DNA from: CADCWK01 sp965218235
GTDB taxonomy: Bacteria; Chloroflexota; Chloroflexia; Thermomicrobiales; UBA6265
Direction: 5' to 3'
Length of the DNA: 64,000 nt
Assembly (NCBI GenBank): GCA_965218235.1
Contig: OZ244595.1
Span: 620,001 to 684,000 of the forward strand
In this document: positions 8,960 through 18,129 of the stretch, piece by piece
How the letters are laid out: every line of letters begins with the position of its first letter
How positions within the stretch are numbered: position 1 is the first letter of the stretch
Translations under genes and position numbers: made by a program
Notes under the pieces: model-generated
The model's database searches: none
What the model was told of the DNA's origin: nothing
What the model saw: only the letters and a program-made list of their open reading frames with translations

Positions 8960-9334
8960 CTAACGATTCCTGGTTCGTCGTCGACTTACAAGGACGTTGT
9001 GCCACAGACGCAGCATCAATGTGAAGACCATGGCAAAGATCACGATCGACCCGCCGGCTATGATCAGGAATAAGAGCAGTACGCCCCAGACATTGGGCAA
9101 GATGCTGTTTAGCGCGTCTTCCATGCGGTGATATGGCTTCGCATCGCTCCAGACGAAGAACCACCAACCGGCAATCCACAGCGCGGCCAGACCACTTATG
9201 GTCGCGACCAGCGTTCCCGCCACGTCAAGGACATGGCTGTCTGAACTCCCTGTGCGTCGCTGCACCCTGCCAATGATGACCAACGTCACCAGGACGACCA
9301 TCACGAACAAGACCTGACTTACCCCGACGTGCAT
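8960..9334 (-). CDS. small integral membrane protein, unknown function
   Basis: A 124-residue protein with three predicted membrane segments (about residues 5-22, 42-62 and 78-108) and a basic C-terminus (SRRRTRNR). No recognised domain. It points against the upstream operon and ends 23 bases from the 39-residue frame. The hydrophobic pattern makes it more credible than the other short frames around it. Confidence 0.55.
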   Translation of the reverse strand: MHVGVSQVLFVMVVLVTLVIIGRVQRRTGSSDSHVLDVAGTLVATISGLAALWIAGWWFFVWSDAKPYHRMEDALNSILPNVWGVLLLFLIIAGGSIVIFAMVFTLMLRLWHNVLVSRRRTRNR

Positions 9335-9900
9335 CGGTCGTTATCCCAGATTTCGGCGGGCTATCACGCCGTCTCGATCAGCTCCTCGATCGCCACAAGC
9401 AGCATATCGGGGTCGCGCAAGTGCCAGGCGGCGCGGGGACGGTCGTCATTGGGCATCCGTTTCGTAGAGCTGCCGCGAGCGGAACAGTGGATTGTCCACC
9501 GGCCGTACCGCCCGGCCAGGTGATGTTCGCGTCCGCCCTATGGCAGTGCCCCGGTGAGGTGAAGAGCGCATTGCTGTCCGAGGATGGGAACGGGCAGGAC
9601 AAATCGCCGCGATGTTCCCGGTTCGTCGTGAGGCCGGAACTGGCGGACGACCAGGATGACGACGAGCCCATTCTCGAACAGCATGGCGAGTGCATCCCGC
9701 TGGACCAACAGCGATGGTCATCATCGCGTGCAACGCTCACATCGATTGACGATGTATTCCGCTTAATGGACAGGGCGACGCTGTTCGGTTTTCCAATGGT
9801 CCGTATTCTTGCGGATGACGCTCAGGATCGCTCTCGATAGGATGATGGTGGGCAAACCCGCTGGCCCGCTCGTCGTCCGGCCCATCCGAAGAGAGTCACC
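9335..9900. other. intergenic region, possibly with decayed coding remnants
   Basis: No gene of clear family is seen. On the minus strand, 9364-9456 reads a 30-residue protein-like tail (MPNDDRPRAAWHLRDPDMLL then VAIEELIETA), and about 9538-9687 reads a second hydrophobic fragment in another frame. Both may be remnants of lost genes. No strong promoter is obvious before the gene at 9901. Confidence 0.3.
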
Positions 9901-10728
9901 ATGGAACCACCCCGCTTCGACGCCCTCACCCGCTCGCTCTCGTCCCGCCTCTCACGCCGAACGGCCCTCCAGACCAGTGGCCTCGGGCTCGCCGCCGGTC
10001 TGGCCGCCGCCGCTCCGCTCCGGGCTGCCGCTCAGGACGCCACGCCGGATCCGCTCAATGACGACGCGACCTTCCTGTTCGTGCAGTCGGCGGCTTCCGG
10101 AACCTTCGCCGCCAATCCCGGCGCCGGCACCCCGACCACCGACAGTGTCACGGTCGGCGGTGGCGCCGATTATCTCCTCACCCTTAGCGGCCACACCGGC
10201 AACACCATCTACTTCTCCGACCGACCGGAACGCATCTTCGGCGAGGCGCCGACTCAGGCCTTTCTGGATGGGCTCGGCTTCCCGGCCGGCAACCCGCCCA
10301 ACGCGGCCCTTGTCACCAACGATGCCGACGGCAACGAGGATATCCTCGTCGTCGAGCTGTTCGAGCCGAGCTACGACGCTGCCGCCGACACGGTCACGTA
10401 CGGAGTCAATATCCTGAGTGACTACGAGGGGGACGGGCTGGCCCATGTGGCGTCGCGTCAGCAGGACGAGGACCTCGCCCCGACCTTCGGCGAGGCAAGC
10501 CTCTTCATTGACGACTGCTCGGATGTCGGAGTCTGCCTCATCTGGGGCGGGCACGGGCCGGTCGTCGTCGGTCCGCCGCCCGCTGGCACCCCGGTCGGGC
10601 AGTGCTGGTCGTGGAGCTCGTTCAGCTGCAATCCCTGCCAGGGATGGAGCAAGCAGGACTATCAAGATGTCTGCAACAACGCCTATCCCGATCAGTGCAA
10701 CGGCAACTGCTACGGTGATCTGGGATAG
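9901..10728 (+). CDS. exported Cys-rich protein, unknown function (paralogue A)
   Basis: A 275-residue protein with a Tat-like signal: SRRTALQTSGLGLAAGLAA at residues about 18-36, then AAAQDATPDPL. The mature part has a conserved block of about 150 residues (GGGADYLLTLSGHTGN, YFSDRPERIFG, ALVTNDADGNEDILVVEL). It ends in a Cys-rich tail with Cys in DDCSDVGVC, GQCWSWSSFSCNPC and VCNNAYPDQCNGNC. The even Cys number suggests disulfides outside the cell. It is followed 54 bases later by a close paralogue. No known domain was recognised. Confidence 0.8.
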   Translation: MEPPRFDALTRSLSSRLSRRTALQTSGLGLAAGLAAAAPLRAAAQDATPDPLNDDATFLFVQSAASGTFAANPGAGTPTTDSVTVGGGADYLLTLSGHTGNTIYFSDRPERIFGEAPTQAFLDGLGFPAGNPPNAALVTNDADGNEDILVVELFEPSYDAAADTVTYGVNILSDYEGDGLAHVASRQQDEDLAPTFGEASLFIDDCSDVGVCLIWGGHGPVVVGPPPAGTPVGQCWSWSSFSCNPCQGWSKQDYQDVCNNAYPDQCNGNCYGDLG

Positions 10729-10782
10729 GGGTTGGCCGGTCCGGCGGCGCCGAACGTGTTCCCACAACGACAGGAGCCACCA

Positions 10783-11595
10783 ATGGACCCACGACGGTTC
10801 GACGCTCTGACAACCAGCCTTTCCTTGTCCCGCCCCTCTCGCCGGACCGTCTTCCAGAGAACCGTGATGGGCGTTGCGGCCGGCCTCGCCGCCGCGCCCC
10901 TGCGCCTCTCCGCGCAGGACGCCACACCCGACCCGCTCGGTGACGACGCCACGTTTCTCTTCGTCCAATCGGCCGCGTCCGGGACCTTTGCCGCAAACCC
11001 TGGTGCCGGCACCCCAACAGCCGCCGGGACGCCAGCGCCCGGTGGTGGGGCCGACTATCTGCTCACTCTGACCGGCCACACCGGCAGCACGGTCTACTTC
11101 TCCGACCGGCCGGAACGGATCTTCGGCGACTCCCCAACCCAGACGTTCATCGACGGGCTCGGCTTCTCTCCGTCCAACCCACCCAACGCGGCCCTGGTGA
11201 CCAACGACGCGGACGGCAACGAGGATATCCTCGTCGTCGAGCTGCTCACCCCCAGCTACGACGCCGACGCCGGTTCGGTCACCTACGGCGTCAACATTCT
11301 CAGCGACTACGAGGGTGGGCTGAACTTCGTTGCCAGCCGGCAGCGCAACGAGGATCTGGCGCCGGCGTTCGGTGAGGCCAGCCTCTTCATCGACGATTGC
11401 CCAGACATCTCCAACTGCTACATCGGCCTGTCCAGCGTTGGCCCATTTCCGGGAGGGTCGATCGGGACCTGCTGGGACTGGTCGCAACTCGTCTGTCTTC
11501 CCTGCAATGGCGACAGTATCGATTCCCTGAACCAGAGCTGCGACAACGCCTACCCGGACGACTGCGGCGGCGGCTGCGGCGTGATCTGGGCCTGA
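10783..11595 (+). CDS. exported Cys-rich protein, unknown function (paralogue B)
   Basis: A 270-residue tandem paralogue of 9901-10728 with the same plan: MDPRRFDALT start, Tat-like SRRTVFQRTVMGVAAGLAAA, YFSDRPERIFGDSPTQ, NDADGNEDILVVELL and a Cys-rich C-terminus (DDCPDISNC, CWDWSQLVCLPC, SCDNAYPDDCGGGC). ATG at 10783 follows CAGGAGCC. The core is strongly conserved between copies while the linker after the signal and the tail diverge, as expected after a gene duplication with selection on the central domain. Confidence 0.8.
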   Translation: MDPRRFDALTTSLSLSRPSRRTVFQRTVMGVAAGLAAAPLRLSAQDATPDPLGDDATFLFVQSAASGTFAANPGAGTPTAAGTPAPGGGADYLLTLTGHTGSTVYFSDRPERIFGDSPTQTFIDGLGFSPSNPPNAALVTNDADGNEDILVVELLTPSYDADAGSVTYGVNILSDYEGGLNFVASRQRNEDLAPAFGEASLFIDDCPDISNCYIGLSSVGPFPGGSIGTCWDWSQLVCLPCNGDSIDSLNQSCDNAYPDDCGGGCGVIWA

Positions 11596-11758
11596 CCGGG
11601 GCTCTCCATCTCGGGTCGCCGCGTCACCGCCACCATCGCCAGCACCTCGCTTGCCGGCGGGATCAGTAGCGGTCCAGCGATGACGGTCCGGCTCCCGGTC
11701 GCCGCTCAGTTCTCTCGCCAGAGCATTGGGCGCGTCGGCCGCGCCACTCCGCCAGGCG

Positions 11759-13411
11759 TTATGGCGCGACGGATGGCGACGGTGAGGCGCTGCCGCGAGC
11801 GAATATTCCGATGAAGTCGCCCGGCTTCGATGCCGCGGAGGCCGAGACGCTAGGGGCGGCCGAGCCGGACGCCGCCGGGGCGGCGGAACTCGAGGCGCTG
11901 GGGGCAACCGAGCCCGTCGCGATTGGCGAGGCGCTCCCTCCGGTCACTGGCGTGGCGGCCGGCGTGACGGCGGCCGGCGTGGCGCCAGTTCCCGCCGTCA
12001 GGACCGTCAGCTCGCCGTCACCGAGTTCCACGCCCGTCGCCGCGACGCCCGACTGCCGCAGGATGTCGTTCAGGGCGGGCTCGACGATGCTGGCCATGTC
12101 GCCGGCTCCAAGGACGCGGGAGGCGGCGCCGCTCGCCCGCGGGTCGGTCAGGCGGAGTTGCCCGCCCTCGGCGACGAGCCCGGACCGGTACGACGAGTCG
12201 ATCCCGAGCACACTGAAGTCCAGGACGACGCCGTTCGGGGCGATCGCGAACGTCGGGTCGCTGATCGCGCCGTAGTCGTCGGTGTAGCGCCGGATCGACC
12301 GGTTGACGTCGGCTTCGCTGACCGTCAGGCGGCCATCCTCGGGCACGTCGACCGGGCCGAGCTGGGTGACTTCCGTCGCCGCGACGTCCCGCAGCCCATC
12401 GCGCAGTTGACCACCCGTCGCGGCGTTGTAGGCGGCGACGGCGACCAGCACCGCGCCGACCAGGGCGATCAGGACCACTCCGAGGGCGCCAAGCAGGCAG
12501 CCCGACGGCCCCCGCGAACTGGCCCCTGGCGCCAGGACCGGCCCACCTGGTCCGCCCCCGCCCGGCCCGTCGCCGGGATAGCCACCGCCCGGCGCGTACT
12601 GCGTCTGCCCATATGACTGTTGTCCGTAGTCATTCTGTCCATACGGCAGCTGCTCGTACGTGCCCTGGGCGTAGGCGTCCGGGGCGTACGGATCGGACGT
12701 GCCCGATCCGGCCGGGAACCCTTCCGCCCCGCTGGAAGTCCAGGGTCCGTAGCCCGACTGCCCGTACGGTTGCTGGCCGGACCCGGCCTGGCCGTAGGGC
12801 TGCTGGCCGGGTGCCTGGCCATAGCCGCTCTGGTCGTACCAGGGTGGCGCACTCTCGCCCGGCGCCGGGTCGCCAGGCCCGTAGGCCGGCTGACCGAAAC
12901 CCGGATACGCCGGCTGGGTGCCGCTTCGCGCCCCGCTCGCGTCGCCGGGACCGTCGCCGGCGGAACTGGCCGGCGTCATTGCCGGGGATTGGTCGGCCGA
13001 AGCCGGATTGCTGCCGCTGCTGTCCCGCTGACGTCTGGACGGGCCGGAGGGGTCCGGGTTGGGGATTCCCCACGCGGAGTACGACCGCGTCTCGCCGGGC
13101 CGGGAGCTATCAGACGGCGACTCGGCGGGGCGGGGCGCCCTGCCGGACGCCGCGTCCCGGTCAGTGCCGGTCGGGAACGGCTCCGTCGCCTGGCCGCTCC
13201 GTATCCGATCACTCCCCCCCGCTGATCGGTCAGTCGGCGTCGCGCCAGCGGCTCCCTCCCCGCCGGCGTCCCCATCCTCCGCCCGGGTCGCCCAGAGCTC
13301 CTGACGCTCGTCCGATGTCGGCAGCGGCTGTCCGCAGTTCCAGCACGTCTGGGCGTCGATCGGGTTGGATTCTCCGCAGTTCGGGCAGTACTGGGTGGGA
13401 ACGGAACTCAC
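11759..13411 (-). CDS. zinc-ribbon, Tyr/Gly/Gln-rich single-pass membrane protein
   Basis: The protein has 550 residues. It starts at GTG 13411 (GGAAGGAC upstream) with a zinc ribbon: YCPNCGES then CWNCGQPLP. A disordered region of about 250 residues follows, rich in Ser/Pro/Gly and then in YGQ-type repeats (QQPYGQAGSGQQPYGQSGYG). One membrane segment comes next (CLLGALGVVLIALVGAVLVAVA), then an extracytoplasmic domain of about 130 residues and a long Ala/Ser/Pro tail. The layout suggests a cytosolic zinc ribbon linked to a sensor-like outer domain. Function is unknown; the YGQ tract may drive self-association. Confidence 0.75.
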   Translation of the reverse strand: MSSVPTQYCPNCGESNPIDAQTCWNCGQPLPTSDERQELWATRAEDGDAGGEGAAGATPTDRSAGGSDRIRSGQATEPFPTGTDRDAASGRAPRPAESPSDSSRPGETRSYSAWGIPNPDPSGPSRRQRDSSGSNPASADQSPAMTPASSAGDGPGDASGARSGTQPAYPGFGQPAYGPGDPAPGESAPPWYDQSGYGQAPGQQPYGQAGSGQQPYGQSGYGPWTSSGAEGFPAGSGTSDPYAPDAYAQGTYEQLPYGQNDYGQQSYGQTQYAPGGGYPGDGPGGGGPGGPVLAPGASSRGPSGCLLGALGVVLIALVGAVLVAVAAYNAATGGQLRDGLRDVAATEVTQLGPVDVPEDGRLTVSEADVNRSIRRYTDDYGAISDPTFAIAPNGVVLDFSVLGIDSSYRSGLVAEGGQLRLTDPRASGAASRVLGAGDMASIVEPALNDILRQSGVAATGVELGDGELTVLTAGTGATPAAVTPAATPVTGGSASPIATGSVAPSASSSAAPAASGSAAPSVSASAASKPGDFIGIFARGSASPSPSVAP

Positions 13412-13704
13412 CAGCGGGGTCCTTCCAGAGATCCAGACGGTCGATCCAGACGGTAGCAGGATGAGCTCGACCACGACCACCGCGCGATTCGGGTGCGGTC
13501 GGCGTGGGCCGGTCCGAACGCAGGTCGACCGGCATGGGGCTGACCATGCTGGCGGGAACGAGGTTTCGGCGACGCGGTGGCGCGAAAGGTACCACGCGGT
13601 CCGGCCCGCCGGGGCGACCGATTGGCCCCGTTTTCTCTGGTCATCCCGTGGCGATGCGATGTCCTGCCCGGACGGACCAGTGCTCCCTCGCGTGGTAGTC
13701 GGGC

Positions 13705-14283
13705 CTACTCGCCACCGGAGAGGAAGTTGGGATCGACGGCGAAGGCATCCGAGACGCCGAACCGCTCCATCACGATCAGACTGATCGCGTCGGTGATCGT
13801 AAGACCCTGCGCGCCCCGCGCCCGCAGCACCATCCGCCGGGCCCGGCGCTCGTCCTGCTCGTCGGCGTGGTAGGTCGCCAGCCCATGATCCTTGAGCCAC
13901 TGCCGGGCGACGGCGTGCCCGACCCCGGTCCGGAGCAGGTCGTACGTCTCGGCGACGACGTAGTTCGTCGTGAACAGGCGGTACCCGGCCGAGACCAGCC
14001 CGTGGTAGGCGGTGACGGCATCCTGATGGGAGGCATCGTCCTGGTCCACCAGCGCCACGATCGCCGAGGAATCGATGAAGACGGCGGGCGCCTCGCCCGA
14101 AGCCGGCGTCGTAGCCCCTTCGGCGATCGTGGCTGCGGTTGAACCCTCCGGCCGGCTGGCCGGCTCACCGACCAGACCCCCCACCGCTTCGTCATGCGTG
14201 TTGTCGCCTGCAACGGCGCCAGTATCAGGCGCCCACGGGGTGAAGTCATCCTCGTTCCCCGATCGCCTGGTCCAGTCGGTCAT
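13705..14283 (-). CDS. PIN-domain protein (VapC-like RNase) with disordered N-terminal extension
   Basis: The protein has 192 residues. After an acidic, low-complexity extension of about 65 residues comes a complete PIN domain: FIDSSAIVALVDQDD (first Asp), NYVVAETYDLL (Glu), LTITDAISLIVMERF (Asp) and AFAVDPNF (Asp). These form the usual acidic Mg2+ site of PIN RNases. ATG at 14283 has GGGGAAAGAAG upstream. The gene lies 146 bases downstream of a small HTH gene on the same strand, a toxin-antitoxin-like order. The extension is unusual for VapC toxins. Confidence 0.8.
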   Translation of the reverse strand: MTDWTRRSGNEDDFTPWAPDTGAVAGDNTHDEAVGGLVGEPASRPEGSTAATIAEGATTPASGEAPAVFIDSSAIVALVDQDDASHQDAVTAYHGLVSAGYRLFTTNYVVAETYDLLRTGVGHAVARQWLKDHGLATYHADEQDERRARRMVLRARGAQGLTITDAISLIVMERFGVSDAFAVDPNFLSGGE

Positions 14284-14429
14284 GCTTCTTTCCCCCACTG
14301 CGCGATCGCGTCCCCTAACCACCAGCGACACCCTGGCGCCGCCATTCCGGTTGTTAACCCCAGACGGCGCCGTGTCGTCACTCCCGGTTCGCATCGCCGC
14401 CCTTCATGGCCGGGGCCCGGGTCCGTCGA

Positions 14430-14759
14430 TTACCGGCGCCAGAGGAAGGCCCGCCGGTAGGCTTCCTTGCCCTCGGCGATGCTGCTGCCCCCGCCACGAC
14501 CGATCCCGATCACCGTCGCCAGCGGGTCCTGTGCGCCGGGGCTGGCGGGGCGGACGGTGTCGAGGAACCCGAGGTTGTCGCGCATCGCGCCGTGGAACCG
14601 GTCGACCGCCCCCTGCTCGATGAACCACTGCCCACCGATCCGCTTGCCGGTCAGCCGCCCCTCCCGGAGGTAGCGCCGAACCTGCTCCGTCGAGCGGCTC
14701 AACCGGCGCGCCGTGTCGGCCACCGTCATCAGCTCGTTGCCCGCGGCGCTCTCGCTCAT
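14430..14759 (-). CDS. small HTH DNA-binding protein (excisionase/MerR-like), possible antitoxin
   Basis: The protein has 109 residues. The N-terminal half is a winged HTH of the HTH_17/excisionase type (LMTVADTARRLSRSTEQVRR, then GRLTGKRIGGQWFI). The C-terminal half (residues 55-109) is Gly-rich and lacks a recognised fold. It starts at ATG 14759 after GGGGAAC. It precedes the PIN gene 13705-14283 on the same strand, so it could be the DNA-binding antitoxin of the pair and repress its own promoter. Confidence 0.7.
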   Translation of the reverse strand: MSESAAGNELMTVADTARRLSRSTEQVRRYLREGRLTGKRIGGQWFIEQGAVDRFHGAMRDNLGFLDTVRPASPGAQDPLATVIGIGRGGGSSIAEGKEAYRRAFLWRR

Positions 14760-14999
14760 CGCCAGTTCCCCGTCTGTTCGTCCCAGTCGTCCGCGCCAGC
14801 GCACCATCGTGATGGTCGCATGCGACAACGTGTCGGCAGCATACCCCTCGCCGGGCTGGGTGGCAACACGCCGCGCCGATGGACTGGCGCCGGAGCAGGG
14901 AGCGGTCAACCAGTTCGCGGTAGCCGGGCATGAGTCCGCCGCCTGGATGCGCCCGGTTGGTATGCTGCACGAGAGGGGACCGCCCCGCCGGGAGAGACG

Positions 15000-15995
15000 A
15001 TGACCGAGACCAGGACCAGTGTCACGACGCAGCCCGAAACGATCCCCGCTCAGGTCGAGGAGGTCGACGACGGCCTCTGGTGCATCGACCTTCAGTTCCA
15101 GGGCGAGCCGCGGGTGATCGCCGCCTGGCTGCTGGTGGGCACGGCCGGTTCCGCCCTGATCGAGACCGGGCCGTCGTCGACCATGACGGCGCTCCGGGCC
15201 GGGCTGGCCGCGACCGGCCACGGGCTCGCCGACCTGACCGATGTTGTCGTCTCCCATATCCACCTCGACCACAGCGGGGCGATGACGCACGTCGCCCGTG
15301 AGGCGCCCGACGCCCGAATCCACGTCCATCCCGCCGGCCTGCCGCACCTCGTCGACCCGGCCCGGCTCTGGGCAAGCGCCGCCCGGATCTACGGCGACCG
15401 GATGGTGCCGCTCTGGGGTGACGCTGGCCCCGTCCCGGCCGATCGCGTCCATCCCGTGGCCGACGGCGACGTGCTGCGGCTGGCGGGTCGCGAGCTGCGC
15501 GCGATCCACACCCCCGGCCATGCCGGCCATCACCTCGCCCTCCACGATGCCGGCCGGCAGCTCGTCTTCACCGGCGACGCGGCCGGTGTCCGGGTGCCGG
15601 GGACGGGCTACGTCTGTCCGCCGGTGCCGCCGCCGGAGCTGGACATCCCGCTCTGGGACCGGACGATCGCGACGCTGGCCGGACTCGACGCCCGCCGTCT
15701 CTGCCTGACGCACTTCGGCGTCGTCTCCGATCCGGCCGCCCATCTGCGGCAGCTGGTCCGCAACCTCGATGACTTTCGCGATCTCGCCCGATCGGTCCTC
15801 GTCGCCGGCGGCGATCAAGTCACGCTGACGGCCGCGCTCCACGCCCGGATGGCGGCCGGTCTGGCAGTGGGCGATGACGACCCGGCCGGCGATGTCGACG
15901 GCGCGGCGCTGCGGGAACTGGAGCTGGCGACGCCCTCCTACATGGCGGCGCTGGGTCTGACCCGGTTCCTGACGAAGCACGGCTGGCTGGACTGA
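15000..15995 (+). CDS. MBL-fold metallo-hydrolase
   Basis: A 331-residue metallo-beta-lactamase-fold hydrolase. The metal motif VVSHIHLDHSG (HxHxDH) is at about residues 84-94, followed by TPGHAGHHLALHDAG (His), FTGDAAG (Asp) and LTHFG (His), all expected zinc ligands. The C-terminal helices after LTHFGV resemble the glyoxalase-II/RNase-Z-like group of Chloroflexi. ATG at 15000 is preceded by CGGGAGAG. The substrate is unknown. It is divergent from the HTH/PIN pair. Confidence 0.88.
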   Translation: MTETRTSVTTQPETIPAQVEEVDDGLWCIDLQFQGEPRVIAAWLLVGTAGSALIETGPSSTMTALRAGLAATGHGLADLTDVVVSHIHLDHSGAMTHVAREAPDARIHVHPAGLPHLVDPARLWASAARIYGDRMVPLWGDAGPVPADRVHPVADGDVLRLAGRELRAIHTPGHAGHHLALHDAGRQLVFTGDAAGVRVPGTGYVCPPVPPPELDIPLWDRTIATLAGLDARRLCLTHFGVVSDPAAHLRQLVRNLDDFRDLARSVLVAGGDQVTLTAALHARMAAGLAVGDDDPAGDVDGAALRELELATPSYMAALGLTRFLTKHGWLD

Positions 15996-16151
15996 GGCCG
16001 GCCCGCATAACCGATCTGGCGGGCATCCCGCTCGGATGGACCGTTAACCCGAAGCTGCCGTTGGGTGTCGGACTCGCGACGCTGCCCCGGAACTTCTGCC
16101 TTGGGAACAGCGACGGGAGCACGGGACTACCGAGCCGTCAGGGCGAAGCTG

Positions 16152-16964
16152 ATGTGGCCGGGGAACCGGGGGAGGGGAGCGATAACGGGACGATCTCTGC
16201 CAGCGGTGGTGTGGCCAAAGCATCTCGTGGCCTTCAACCAGTGTGCGCTCAAGTACCACCTTCAGTACCGGCGCAAGCTGCGCGGCAGTTTCCAGACGAC
16301 TCCACCGCTGGCCGAGGGGCTTGCCCTCCATGCCGTCATGCGGCGCTGGTTCCGCAATACCACCAACTGGCGGGCCGGTGCGGAGCCAGTCGTCATTTCT
16401 CGCTGGCTGCGGGAAGAGCTGACGGAGGACGTCTACGATGCCCCGACCGAGCACCGGCTCGCGCTCCGGACGGTCGCGGATCGCGCCGCCTGGTGCATCG
16501 GGCAGATCCCGGCCGACGTCGAGGTCCGGTCGACCGAGCGTGCGCACCAGACCGCCCCATTGCGTATCGGAGCCCGCCCGGTCCGGTTCCAGGCCCGGAT
16601 CGATCTCGTCGTCGCTCACGCGGACGGGGAGATCGAGCACATCGACTTCAAGACGGGTACCCCGCAGGAGGACCACTGGATCCAGCGGGGCGTCGAGCGC
16701 CTGCTCGTCGGCGCGGCGCACCCGACTGGGGCCGGCCGACCGGCGACCCGGACCACGACCCTCTACGCCGCCGTCCAGCAGGTCGATTCGCGGTGCCACA
16801 CGCCCGAGACCTTCCAGGCGACCCGGACCGAGCTGCGCGATCTCACCGAGCGAATGCTGACCGACGCCGCGTCGGAGCCGACCGGGTCGATCCGCTGCGA
16901 ATGGTGCCCGTACCGCGAGGCCGGCTGCACACTGCGCCATGATCCGGCGCGTCATTCGGCCTGA
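16152..16964 (+). CDS. PD-(D/E)XK nuclease with Cas4/AddB-like cysteine cluster
   Basis: A RecB-type nuclease of about 270 residues. Visible motifs: FNQCALKYHL (N-terminal Cys), GLALHAVM (His), FQARIDLVV (Asp) and IEHIDFKTG (Asp and Lys of the D-x-K core). The tail CEWCPYREAGC carries three more Cys. One Cys before and three after the core is the arrangement of Fe-S cluster nucleases (Cas4, AddB and PDDEXK_1 families). Start is uncertain: ATG 16152 is used, but GTG at 16065 or 16206 is possible and none has a strong ribosome site. No helicase or cas gene is nearby. Confidence 0.8.
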   Translation: MWPGNRGRGAITGRSLPAVVWPKHLVAFNQCALKYHLQYRRKLRGSFQTTPPLAEGLALHAVMRRWFRNTTNWRAGAEPVVISRWLREELTEDVYDAPTEHRLALRTVADRAAWCIGQIPADVEVRSTERAHQTAPLRIGARPVRFQARIDLVVAHADGEIEHIDFKTGTPQEDHWIQRGVERLLVGAAHPTGAGRPATRTTTLYAAVQQVDSRCHTPETFQATRTELRDLTERMLTDAASEPTGSIRCEWCPYREAGCTLRHDPARHSA

Positions 16965-16996
16965 CCGGTCCGGTCCGGGTGACATGGCTGTGCGCG

Positions 16997-17473
16997 CTAC
17001 CCGGCTACGGCGATGAGCCCGCAGGCGGCGATGAGGACGGCCTGGACGACGGCGCGGAACCAGAGTGGCTTCGCCAGCGTGCCGCTGGTTGCTCCCGGTC
17101 GCCGATTTGCCTGGGCGTTGGCCGGGAAGATCGCCACCAGGAGCGCCGCCAGGCAGACCGCCGCCAGCCCGACCACTCCGGCGATCTCCAGCAGCCCGGT
17201 CAGCGTCACGATCCGCGGTGGGTTCGGCAGGCTGAACGGCACCATCCGGATCAGCGCGACCCAGGCCCGGACGAAGCGCTCCGTCGCACTGGTCGCGAAC
17301 ATCGTCGCCAGCTCACCCCGGACCGCGTCGACCCAGCCGATCCCGTCGTTGGGCAGCAGCCCACCGATCAGCCGGGCGATGAGCGTCACGACGACCAGCG
17401 TGACGAGCGGCACCACCAGCCAAGGCCGCGGCCAGGCCAGCGTGTCATCGGACACCGGACGTCTCCGCATCAT
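16997..17473 (-). CDS. integral membrane protein, unknown function
   Basis: A 158-residue protein with about three membrane segments (residues 15-40, 85-110 and 130-157) and a basic N-terminus. AAGAGGG lies 7 bases before the ATG at 17473. It converges with the nuclease gene, leaving 32 bases between stops. No known domain is recognised. Confidence 0.55.
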   Translation of the reverse strand: MMRRRPVSDDTLAWPRPWLVVPLVTLVVVTLIARLIGGLLPNDGIGWVDAVRGELATMFATSATERFVRAWVALIRMVPFSLPNPPRIVTLTGLLEIAGVVGLAAVCLAALLVAIFPANAQANRRPGATSGTLAKPLWFRAVVQAVLIAACGLIAVAG

Positions 17474-18129
17474 GAGCGCACCCTCTTGATGGGGATCCCG
17501 CCCACGCGCCCAGGCAAGGTGCAGGATTGGGCGATCTGCCATCTGGCACGCATGGTATCTGCCGGCGATGTCCCGCCCCCGTCCCCATTGTCGGCGCGAC
17601 TCGACCACCGGGACACGGTGATCACCGCGTCCGGTTCGGCGGGCGAAGGCCAGGTCCACCGCTTCGCTGAACGCGCACCCAGGGCTCCGTGTCCCGCGCG
17701 CCCAAAGCCTGACGCTGGAGATGCCGGGGTTCTTCCTTGCCGCTGATCGCCAAGCCGCTGACGGGAATGCGGGCGGACCGCCATGAACAGACCGACCACG
17801 GCGGGGCGGCCATCCCGATGCCGGGGTTCGTGGGACGGAGTGCGTTCGGGTTCCAGACGTTCAAGACCTTGCGGAGCGAGTTCCCCGCCGTCGATGCCCT
17901 CCCGGTCCCGTCGATCTTCCTCCGCCAGAGGGGGCGCCGGAGGCCAAGCCCGTCGCCGACCCGCACCGCTCGACCGGCGCGTCCTGATAGTCGGTCACAC
18001 CGGGATTGATTCCCGTCGATCCTCGTCCATCCCGCACGTTGTCCGGCCCCGCCGTTCCTGCTACCGTGCCGGCGCGAACGGCGGGTTGCGCCGGCGGGAC
18101 GGCAGGACAGCGAGACGGGGATTCGGACG
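17474..18129. other. intergenic region, no gene supported
   Basis: About 650 bases with several short overlapping frames, none showing a family signature, signal peptide or convincing ribosome site. A weak candidate (17737-18009, +) contains a protein-like stretch FGFQTFKTLRSEFPAVDAL but no supporting context. I see no hairpin or repeat. Confidence 0.4.

Noticed and set aside
9421..9840. Plus-strand frame of 139 codons in the gap before the Cys-rich pair
   Set aside because: Mixed composition without recognisable pattern; the minus strand shows equally protein-like scraps. Better explained as decayed sequence.
12613..13464. Plus-strand frames opposite the zinc-ribbon gene
   Set aside because: Arg/Pro-rich shadow translation. 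The minus strand carries the CxxC pairs, membrane segment and ribosome site.
16065..16151. Extra N-terminal residues of the PD-(D/E)XK nuclease from GTG 16065
   Set aside because: The added residues have no family match and no better ribosome site, so I kept the shorter form. The start remains uncertain.
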